In this document: piece after piece, positions 1 to 10,700 of the stretch | Numbering within the stretch: position 1 is the first letter of the stretch | How the letters are laid out: each line of letters starts with the position of its first letter | Origin: Closterium sp. Naga37s-1 | Lineage: Eukaryota > Streptophyta > Zygnematophyceae > Desmidiales > Closteriaceae | DNA: 64,000 nucleotides | Assembly (NCBI GenBank): GCA_947471745.1 | Contig: CANJKZ010000538.1 | Span: 248,001 to 312,000 of the forward strand | Direction of reading: 5' to 3' | Made by a program: the position numbers and the translations under genes | The notes under the pieces: generated by a model | The model's input: only the letters and a program-made list of their open reading frames with translations | What the model was told of the DNA's origin: nothing | Database searches by the model: none

Positions 1-183
1 CATTACCATTACCCCATCACATTATCCAATCACCATTACCATTACCGCATCACCATTACCATAACCTGATCACCATTACTATCACCACATCAACAATACT
101 ATCACCCTATCACCAATACCATTACCCCATCACCATTTTCCATTACCCCATCACCATTTTCCATTACCCCATCACCATAGCTT
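1..183. repeat. Imperfect CATCACCATTACC-type simple repeat
   Basis: Irregular alternation of catcacc, attacc and accccat words with many single-base variants, ending in a short A-run at about 197-209. It is cut by the window start. No reading frame of interest is seen. Confidence 0.8.
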
Positions 184-1020
184 GCATCATGGGGCAAAAA
201 AAAAAAAAATGATATAGGGAAAGGCATGCACGTATGGGTGGCATCAACCCCAAACACATTGCCGCATGGTGTTTAGGGTTGATGCTTCCCTCGGATTTCA
301 TGCCATCCGAGAGGGTTTTAGTTTTTTCTCTGCCCGCTAATCAGCAGGTCGACGGTGGAAGGTCAACGATGATCCGTCGTCCCGGGCAAAAGATTATGTC
401 GACCCTTGGTCCGTTGGGACATTCTGTTAGGGCGGGTCACGGTTTAACGTTTCATGTTCGTTTAGCGTGGTTTGGAATGTTCATTCAGCATTAAGAAAGG
501 TTCTTAATTTTCACTACTCTTAAACTCGAATAAGTGTTCTTAACCGGTAAACGTTAATCAGTGACCCGCTTCGAAGTTCGTTCAACCCCAAACAATCGAA
601 AAATGAAATGGGACATCGATCGACATGCGATAGCCAGGATGCCTTTCCCCGCTGCCAAACCGAGGGCAAAAGGGTGGCCTTGTTCTCCAGGCACTTGATG
701 CCGTCGGATGAATGTGCCGCGATGCTGACAAAGCGTTGACTTTTTGAAGGGCAACCAAAAAAATCATGTCAAACCTGACGATGCCGTCCGAACCAAACGG
801 CATCGCGTTGGCTGCAGAACGGTTCATTTAGCGACGACATCAGAAGGCAATGGAGCAACCACACAGTTTCGTGCTCTGGCAAATCGTGGTACCTGATTTA
901 CCCCATGGGGATCCTCCCAAGACAGGTGAATCACCACGAGATGGCAGAGACATTGCACAACTGGTGGAACCTGAATCAAACCCCGCTGAACTCGTAGTAA
1001 ACTGTTCGGCCATTTGAAAC
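184..1020. other. Intergenic stretch without recognised gene
   Basis: I see no recognisable protein, RNA or transposon domain here. Short open frames exist (for example 234-494 on the plus strand and 582-827 on the minus strand), but their translations resemble no family I know and carry no supporting signals. Confidence 0.5.
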
Positions 1021-1292
1021 CCTAACGCATCTCAACCATCCTGAAGTGGCCGAGTCAAGTAAGATGGGACTTCCGAAGGATGAGGTTGCAAGGTCAAACC
1101 CCAGTGCGGGCGACTTATGCCAGCCCCCCAGAAGGGGGTTTCGCACTGTTCATCTGGGAGTGGATATTCCTTACCTCGATACCCCGCGAGGCGTGTAAAT
1201 AAGTGGGTAGGCGGATTACGATCGACAGCCGGGGTAATACCAAAGGGGGTTTCCCCCTAAAACCTTTACCTTTACCTAACGCATCTCAACCA
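1021..1292 (+). mobile_element. tRNA-derived SINE with 18-bp target-site duplication
   Basis: A 236-bp body (1039-1274) is flanked by a perfect 18-bp direct repeat, CCTAACGCATCTCAACCA, at 1021-1038 and 1275-1292. The 5' part (about 1046-1110) resembles a Leu/Ser-type tRNA. It has a TGGCCGAGT A-box-like word and an AGGTCAAACCCC B-box-like word, suggesting a former internal RNA polymerase III promoter. The 3' end is a short CTTTAC repeat directly before the second flank. A tRNA-like head, short 3' repeat and long perfect target duplication are the hallmarks of a LINE-mobilised SINE. The perfect flanks suggest recent insertion. I cannot name the family. Confidence 0.72.
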
Positions 1293-1731
1293 CCCCCTGA
1301 GCACCACCTGCATTTGTGTGGGTGGTTTTTTATTTTCGTTTTCTAGACGCCTTTTACCCTGGCGTGGCCCAGCTGGGTGCCAAAATTTGTTGACAGCCCT
1401 GGACAAAACGACCACATAAGGGGTAGGAAGTTTCACTTCTGGATCCCCCGCTTTCCTTAGACGAAATGAGAAACTTCTCATTTAGGTCGGGTGACATTGC
1501 CAAGGGAAGTTTCTGACGAAATGGTACGGATGCCGCTGCCATGCCGATGCCCCCTGCCTGGAGAACAGGTCCGATGTGAGCGAACACGTCTTTAGTAGTT
1601 CAGGAAAGCGGTGTCCGCCTTAGTTTAGAGGGTGTCAGTCAGTTGCCAGTTAGCAGTAGTCGCCACAGCGCAACTCTAAAAACGCGTACTTTCAAGCTCG
1701 TTCAGAAAGGAAAGAGTGTCGGGAAGGAATC
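1293..1731 (+). promoter_or_regulatory. Upstream region and probable 5' leader of the GLR gene
   Basis: No gene is seen in these 439 bases. They precede the GLR start codon and must hold its promoter and leader. A 9-bp-arm hairpin (AAATGAGAA ac TTCTCATTT) lies at 1464-1483. No clear TATA box could be assigned. Confidence 0.4.
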
Positions 1732-4700
1732 ATGGGTGTAAGCGTGTTGCCCGGTAGCAGGCGTCGTCGTCGTCGGTGGTCATCCGTTCCCGTGATGCCC
1801 TTAGCAGCATTTATCCTGGTTGCTTGCGCCAGCTGTTTCCTGACAACTAGGACACGTGGCGAGAGCTCGTTGGTGGGCCACGGCGAGCGTCCGTCGTTTC
1901 ACACGAAGTTTCCGCGCAGGCCGCGGGACGAAGCGCGCGTGGTAGAGGCGAATGTGGCGAATCAGACGCTGACAATTGGCGTGCTCGTGGGGCTGGAGGG
2001 AGAAGCCCAGTCATTCCGCTCAGGTGCGACACTGTTAGTGCGACACTTTTACCGTGCGACATACCTCTTACCACGCGAAACTCTCACCGTGCGAAACTCT
2101 TTCCATGCGACATTCTCACCGTGAAAGACTCTTGCCATGCGAAACACTTCCGTGCGAAGCTCTCATCAAACGACTCCCACCGTGCGAAACTCCCATTGTG
2201 CGACACGCTTGCGCTTATGCTCTCTCCCTGCGTCACGAGGAATGCTTGCCAAACGGAATGAGTTAGGGAGCTGGGTAGGGAGTCTTCTCAGCTTAGTTGT
2301 TGCATTAGGGTTGCCCAGTGTGGTATTCTCTGCCGTGAGCTCGAGTGTCTATGATTGAGAAACCTGGCAAAAAGTTTCTTGTAACTCTACCATTATGAAT
2401 TTCGCCAAAATGTTTTCGCATCTGCCGTCCTTCTTCACTATCCGTTGTCCAATCACAGCCATCCAGCTGGCGCTCGAGGATTTAACTGCGGACCCTTCCT
2501 TGACGTTCCCCTATCCGCTGAGGCTGTCCTTTGGTGACACGGGAAGCACCAGGTTCCAGGCACAGGCAGCAGGTGCGTTTTCCCTTGCAAGCCTATCCTC
2601 GCATGTCACAAGCTCACGACGATCATACGTCACAACCCGAATGCCCCCTTTCCTTTTTAAGTTTCCGCAAGCCCAGCATTTGCAAAAATCTCTCTCTCGC
2701 TCTCCTCTGCCTAAAATCTCTTTTAGTTGTTTCAGAAGAAAAACTCGTTTTCCTGGTCTCACTCTCACATCACATCACATCACATCACATCACACCACAC
2801 CACATCACATCACATCACATCACATCACATCACATCACATCACATCACATCACATCACATCACATCACATCACATCACATCACATCACATCACATCACAT
2901 CACATCACATCACATCACATCACATCACATCACATCACATCACATCACACCACACCACACCACACCACACCACATCACATCACATCACATCACATCACAT
3001 CACATCACATCACACCACACCACACCACACCACACCACACCACACCACACCACACCACACCACACCACACCACACCACACCACACCACACCACACCACAC
3101 ATCACATCACATCACATCACACCACACCAAACCACACCACACCACACCACACCACACCACACCACACCACACCACACCACACCACACCACACCACACCAC
3201 ACCACACCACACCACACCACACCACACCACACCACACCACACCACACCACACGACATCCACATCCCATCCCATCCCATCCCATCCCATCCCATCCCATCC
3301 CATCCCATCCCATCCCATCCCATCCCATCCCATCCCATCCCATCCCATCCCATCCCATCCCATCCCATCAAACCACATCACACCACTTCATGCGCGCAGC
3401 ACTGCAAACGATGCTTGACGATGCGTTGCTGGTGGTGGGGCCTGAGTTCTCCTCGCAAGCCCACAGCATCATCGACCTCTGCCGCGACTACCAGGTACAC
3501 TTTATAACTAGTACTGTAGTTGTAACTTGTACTGTACTACTACTGCACAACAAAGTATATATTTTATGTCTATATATGTACCTGAAACGAATACGTGTTA
3601 CTCGTCATTAGAGAGTATGGAAAAAGATGCATACACTTTTTTTTTACAGTCGTGCGCATGCAATGCAACTTCACTTGGTTGGTGTGCTGGTATGGCAGCA
3701 GTCATGCCTTGCCTTGTCATTCTCCCTCCCCCACCCACCAACTCCTCCTCCTGATTTGTCCCCCGTGGCCACCTCCCCCTGTCTCCCCCCCCCCCCCCCC
3801 CCGTCCTCCTCCCCCTTCCCCCCTCCTCCTCCCCCTCGCCCGTTCCTCTTTGTCTTTCCCCCGTCCCAGGTGCCGATGCTGAGCTTCTCGGCCACTGACC
3901 CCACGCTGTCCTCCAAGGGGAAGTTCCCTTTCTTCGTGCGCCTCAGCCACAGCGACCAGATGGAGATGGAGGTGATTGCTGGTGAGTCATCATGGTATAC
4001 ACTACACATGAGCGAGCAATGGCCGAGGCGAGTAAGTATATTCAGAGTCGACTCAGAAATGCGCCTCAGCCACAGCGACCAGATGGAGATGGAGGTGGTG
4101 GTGGTGGCGGGTGAGTTGTAAACGTCTTCGCACGAGTGCTGTCCTTTCCCTTGCACTTCCTCTTTGTTTTCACACTCAGCCCGCTGCTGCAGTATTGCAA
4201 GAACCGGGGGTAGACTGTTACATTGCTGTGAAAACTTGGTGTATCTAAACCCAAGCTGCTGAGAGAGAGAGAGAAAAAAAAAGGCTGTGTCTTGATTTGA
4301 GTCGACTCAAAACACAAGCTGTTTCATCTTTCCCCCCATACAGACCTGCTGCAGTGCTTCTGCCAGCCAGTGGCTCCAGATGGTCATGATTGTCATGACT
4401 CCTCCTTCCGGTTCTTCCCAACCTTCCCTTCCCTTCCCCCACGCTATGAACCTGCACCCCACCTATTCAGACAGACCTACTGTAGTACTACCAGTGGCAT
4501 CCTACCATCATGGTCTTCATGACCTCTTTCAACCCCTCCCTCACCTCACCCTCCCTCCCCCCCACCTATACAGACCTACTGCAGTACTACCAGTGGCACC
4601 AGGCTGTCACGGTCTTCATGACTCCTCTTTTGTGTTCTTTCCAACCTTCCCTTTAACCCCTCCCTCACCTCACCCTCCCTCCCCGCCCCCCGCACAGACA

Positions 4701-7700
4701 TACTGCAGTACTACCAGTGGCACCAGGCCATCATGAAGTCTCATGTTTCCTCGTTCCACTTCTTCCTACCCTCCCTCCCCACCCCCCCCCTGCCATATAG
4801 ACATACTGCAGTACTACCAGTGGCACCAGGCCATCATGAAGTCTCATGTTTCCTCGTTCCACTTCTTCCTATCCTTCCCTCCCTCCCCGCCCCCGCACAG
4901 ACATACTACAGTACTACCAGTGGCACCAGGCCATCATGATCTATTCAGACGATGAGTTTGGGCACAATGGCATGGACGCGCTCACCAACATTCTCATGGC
5001 TAAGGTACTACCTACCAGCGTGCTGGGTGGCATGGTATGGTAAGGTATGGCATGGTTGGAGTTTGGGCACAATGGCATGGACTCGCTCATTAACAGAACA
5101 TCCTCATGGCTAAGGTTCGCATGGCATGGTAGTATGTTTGGCATGGGATGGCATGGCATGGCATGGCACAGCATCGCACAATGGGACATGATCCTTGGCA
5201 TACAACGCTGGAGTGACATGCAATACTTGCCTGCCCCATCCCTCCCTACTCCAAACACTGCCACTTCCAGCAACTGTCTTTACTATTTTCCATTCCCACA
5301 CACTGCCCGCCCATCCCTGCCCCATCCCTGCCTCACCCCACCAATCCCCGCTGCGCACACTGCCAGTCGCAGCAGCTGCCACTGCAATTCTCCAACAAGG
5401 TAACGCTGGACACACGGGCCACCTTCCGTGCTTACCCCGTTCTCACAACTTACCCACTCCCTGCCCCCCTCCTCACGCCGCCAGTCGCAGCAGCTGCCGC
5501 TGCAGTTTTCCAACAAGGTGGCGCTGGACACACGTGCCAGCAACGAGGAGATCAAGCAGCTGCTGCGCGCCATGCAGTCCTCCGAGACCTCCGTCTTCGT
5601 CGTCCACGTCGCCTCCCCCAACATCCTCTTCCTCTTGGACGAAGGTATGAACGCGTCTGTCTGTGACAAAGGTATGTGTGCGCGCCTCCCTCTGATCACG
5701 TCGCAGGGCGAATCGAACATGCATACCTCTAGACTGGAGCCTAAGACTCTCAATGACGTTGCCCACATTGTCCACGTCGCCTCCTCCAACATCCTCCGAC
5801 CACTGCTCCTCTGCAGACTCTCCACATGGACGTGTGGGGTCCCTTCCGCGTCAGTGGACAGGGCCGAGAGCGCTACTTTCTGCTGGTTGTTGACGACTAC
5901 ACGCGCTACACCACGGTCTTCAGCTATCCGTCGCCAGCTGAGCGCACGGTTCCAGCAGGACCTCCAGGTCCTGCGACTGCACTCTGGCCGAGAGGAGGAG
6001 TGAGGAGCGGCGCGCTGCCGCCCCTCGACGCAGGGAAGGCACGGCGGTGCAGGCGAGCGCGGGAGCGGGGGCATGGATCTGGGGAGGCCAGAGACAAGGA
6101 GACTTGAGTGCATGCCACGCAAACGCGGCAGGGAGGGGTGACCAAGACGGTGGTGCCAGAGAAGAGACGGGTGCGTGAGTAACCGACACAAGCAAGATGC
6201 AGCTAATTGGCCGGACGCAGCTAGCTGTGCGGAATCAGTGGTCAGTGTATACAGGCCAGACCCGGGTCTCCGAGTGAACGTGGCGAAGTGGGCGCCAGTC
6301 CGTGAGTCCGTACAGATCGCCACAAGCTCACCCCCAGGAGTAGTGGTAGTGACCAACTGGTCCTGGAGGACAGCGTTACTCACCAAGTTCGTAGTGAACG
6401 AGGGGAGGTGAAGACCTGTGAGTGAGCCGGAAGGGGCTGCCGGACACGGGAGAACAGTGGAGGCACGTATTACGACTGGGCCCCCAGAGGGGTCAGCCAG
6501 AGTGACCGGAACAGGTGCAGTGAGCGGTGTGACTGTGGTGCAGTCGCGGAACAAGCAGCGAGACGCGCCTGAGTCAAGTGTGAAGGTGTGCAAAGCCTAT
6601 CAGATGTTCGCAAACCCTTACCATGTTCGCCCCCTATCACGAACATCAAACACAAAAAATCCCCAAAATATGTTTGGGCGAACCGAACACGTTCGGTTCG
6701 CCCCCTTCACATGTTCGTGCAGGTTCGCGCAAACACGTTTGGTGTTCGCCCGTTGCTCATGTCTAACGGAAAGTCAACAGTCGTTACGATTAGTTTACGA
6801 CTATTGACTGGCCACTCGATTGCTACGCGCTGTATCTGGTAACCGCACATAGGTATTGCAACCGTCACATTGACTGTACCCCGGCGTCTCCCTCCACATT
6901 TATCCGCCAAATTGTCGTGATCACAGTGCGACCTCCCACCAGCTCTTCCGCGCCAGCGTCGTTTACGGGAGCATCGAGCGTCGCCCATGGGAGCATCGAG
7001 CGTCGCCCACGGGAGCATCGAGCGTCGCCCACGGGAGCATCGAGCGTCGCCCACGGGAGCATCGAGCGTTGTCCACGGGAGCGTCTCCCACCTTCACCTC
7101 TCTTCCCCACCTTCCTTTATTTTCTCCCGAGTTGCAGCGCAGCGCATGGGGCTGATGAGCGAGGGGTACGTGTGGATATCCACTGAGGGCGCCATCTCCC
7201 TCCTTATGGGGAGTAACGTGAACTCCACCTACCTCAGCACTCTCACTGTATGTAGCAGTCAATGTGTGGCAGTCGATGTGTGGGGGTCAACGTGGCAGTC
7301 AATGTGTGGCAGTCAATGTGGCAGTCAATGTGTGGCAGTCAATGTGGCAGTCAATGTGTGGCAGTCAATGTGGCAGTCAATGTGTGGCAGTCAAATGTGT
7401 GGCAGTCAATGTGTGGCAGTCAAATGTGTGGTAGTCAATGTGTGGCAGTCAAATGTGTGGTAGTCAATGTGTGGCAGTCAATGTGTGGCAGTCAAGGTTA
7501 GCAGTCTAGTGCTCTCACAGTGAATGTGAGTGTCCCAAACAATACTCCATGCTGGGCTGTGCTATGTGTATTGCACTCCACCTACCTCAGCACCCTCCAT
7601 CCATCTCACCCTCCCTCCCTCTCTCTCCACCTTGTGAGCGTGCGCCAGGGCATGGTGGGAACGCGCGTGGCCATTCGGGACAACCCATCCCCCTCACCTC

Positions 7701-10700
7701 CTCCCCCACCACCTCTCCCTCTCCCATCCCTCCCTCCCACCCCTGCGTCCCCACCCTCTCTCCACCTTGTGAGCGTGCGCCAGGGCATGGTGGGAACGCG
7801 CGTGGCCATTCGGGACAACCCGCGTTTTCGGGAGTTCAAGAGGCGATGGAAGGGCCTCGACCCCGTCAAATACCCCGGCTCTGGCACCGACACTGTGAGT
7901 AGTTTGGTGCTTTTGAGACTTCTCGAAAGCAACACCAACATAGGCATTCAAGAGGCGATGGAAGGTGCTCGCCTACAATGCCTTGTGGGTGGCGGTCCGT
8001 GCCCTGCACTGCACAACCTCTCCTTCCATTCGCCAGCGTTCCCTATCTATCCTATCCCTGTCGTTTCCCCTCGCCAGGTCTCTCCCTACACTCTGCTCGC
8101 CTACGATGCCTTCTGGGTGGCAGCCCGTGCCCTGCACAACCTCACCTTCCATTCTCCAACTTTCCCTACCTATCCTATGATCCTATCCCTGTCGTTTCCC
8201 ATCTCAGGTCTCTCCCTACACACTGCTCGCCTACGATGCCTTGTGGGTAGCAGCCCGTGCCCTGCACAACCTCTCCCACCTGCCCTGTGCCTCACATGTC
8301 TCCCATATCCCCCATCCCACCCCCATCACCTCACCAGGTCTCTCCCTACACTCTGCTCGCCTACGATGCCTTCTGGGTAGCAGCACGTGCCCTGTACAAC
8401 CTCTCCCACCTCCCTTGGCCACCACAATCACCAACCACACTAACCTATCCGCCTCATATCTACCTATCCTTCCTATCCCTGTCGCCATCCATCCCGTCCT
8501 CAGGTCTCTCCCTACACGCTGCTCGCCTACGATGCCCTCTGGGCAGCAGCCCGTGCCCTGCACAGCCTCTCCCACCTGCCCGGCGCCGCCTTTCCCTTCC
8601 GCCCACGCCGCCCTGTTCTGCCCCCGGATGGCGGGGGAAGCACCGATTTTGCTAAACTCAAAGTCAGCAAGGGTGAGCTGCTAAGGAAAGGTGGGATGTC
8701 CGTGAGAGTGAGCCGTAGCAAGGGTGCGGCGTTAGCAGCAAGGGTGCGGCGTTAGCAGCAAGGGTGCGGCGTTAGCAGCAAGGGTGTGCCTCTAGCAATG
8801 TTGCGCGACCAGCACAACAGTGAGCCGTCAGCAAATCGTGCTTCTTCTCCTCAAGTTTATGCAGGTCGATTGGGTACTTACATGCATGCGCCTGTCCTGT
8901 CGATCATTTCCCTTGTTGCTTCACTCACTGATCCGAACCCATCTCTCTGAATCCTGTTTCCTTGACATTGACAGCTGGCATCAGGATATTGGAGGAGCTT
9001 GTCAAGACCAAAATGGATGGAATCATCGGAAAGTGAGTGCTGTTGATGCGGGCGTGAGGTTTCTGTTTGAAGAAGGGTTTTGAGACGTCTCAAAACCCTT
9101 CTTCAAACACGAGGAGCTTGTCAAGACCAAAATGGATGGAATCATCGGAAAGTGAGTGCTGTTGACGTTTAGCATGTATTCCCTGTCTGTGACCATTTTC
9201 TTTCCTTATGGGTCCTTGTGAGTCCTTATGAATCTCTAGTACCCTAGGCAGTGTGAGTGCGTCTGCATTGCAATAGACAGCCTTTTCAGGGCTGTTCAAT
9301 GCTGTACAGAATCAAACCCGATTTTCCCAGTCTCCCCCACCCTTTCCTCTCTCCACACCCTCTTTGTCTCTTCTCTTCACAACCCTTCCTCCCTCTGGCC
9401 CGCCAATCCCTTCCTGCCTTTCTTTCAAATGGTCCGTTGTATTAAATCAGCAGGGGTACAGACATGCAGTGCTATCCATGATAACCTCAGTCCCATAAGC
9501 CCATCAACTCACCCCTCTTCCCCCCTCAGTGCCTTTCTTTCTCTCTCCTTCGTTTCTTTCGCTGTCCGTCCAGCATTGCCTTTGCCAAGAGAGCTACGAG
9601 GGACACTTTTGCCGTTCTCCCCTCTTTCTTCCTCCTGCTGTGCTTTTAGGGTGGCCTTTGACAAGAACCACGACCGTGTGGGTGGGAGTGAGCTACGAGG
9701 TGGCGTTTTGGCACATTCTAAAACTCGTTTCTCCCCCGTTTCTTCCTCCTCCTGCTATGCTTCCAGGGTTGCATTTGACAAGAACCACGACCGCGTGGGA
9801 GTGAGCTACGAGGTGGTCAATCTGGTTGCCTCAACCTTTGAGACTCTTGGCTTCTGGGAGCAGGGCAAGGGCCTTGTGCCTGCCTCTGTGAGTTGCCTTC
9901 TATTCTACTCTCTGCACGCACGTGCAGAGCAAGTCAACCTTTAGGACTTTCCTGGCCATTGGGTTCTGGGAGCAGGGCAGGGGCCTTGTGCCTGCCTCTG
10001 TGAGTAGCCTTCTACTCTCTGCATGCATGTGCACAAGTCAACCTTTGAGTTGAGACTTTCTTGGCCATTGGGAGCAGGGCAAGGCAAGGGCCTTGTGCCT
10101 GCCTCTGTGAGTGGCCTTCTATTCTACTCCGTGCATTGGGACTTGAGACTTTGAGACTTTCTGGGAGCAGGGGAAGGGCCTTGTGCCTGCCTCTGTGAGT
10201 GGCCTTCTATTCCACTCTCTGCATGCATGTGTAGAACTCAACCCTTGAGTTGAGACTTTCTTGGCCATTGGGAGCAGGGCAGGGGGAGGGCCTTGTGCCT
10301 GCCTCTGTGAGTGGACCTCTCCTCTCCTCCTGCATGCATGTGTTGAACTCCTGTGCGTGCTGTCTCTTTTGAGAATCCTAAAAAAATTGATACCCCAACC
10401 AACTCCTCCTCCCTGTGCTTGCACCCTGTACTCCCTCCCTGCCACCCCTCCACGCATCATGTTACTTTTGAGTCGACTCAAAAGTCACCTCGCTTGCACC
10501 CTGTACTCCCTCCCTGCCACCCCTCCACGCATCATGTTACTTTTGAGTCGACTCAAAAGTCACCTCGCTTGCACCCTGTACTCCCTCCCTGCCACCCCTC
10601 CACGCATCATGTTACTTTTGAGTCGACTCAAAAGTCACCTCGCTTGCACCCTGTACTCCCTCCCTGCCACCCCTCCACGCATCATGTTACTTTTGAGTCG

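Noticed and set aside
1046-1120. A functional tRNA-Leu or tRNA-Ser gene
   Set aside because: The B-box word is one base short, the acceptor stem does not pair and the unit is embedded in a 236-bp element with target-site duplication; it is a SINE head.
2395-3507. A 370-codon His/Thr-rich frame starting in GLR exon 2
   Set aside because: It reads through the exon 2 donor into pentanucleotide DNA. The GLR domain resumes at 3400 after a proper acceptor.
5283-6593. A single 436-aa minus-strand protein
   Set aside because: Only the first half resembles copia protease/pre-integrase; the remainder is the reverse strand of GLR exon 6 and its copies.
8079-8413. Mutually exclusive cassette versions of GLR exon 9
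   Set aside because: Each copy is truncated within the exon and lacks a donor at the proper place, so they are not complete alternative exons.
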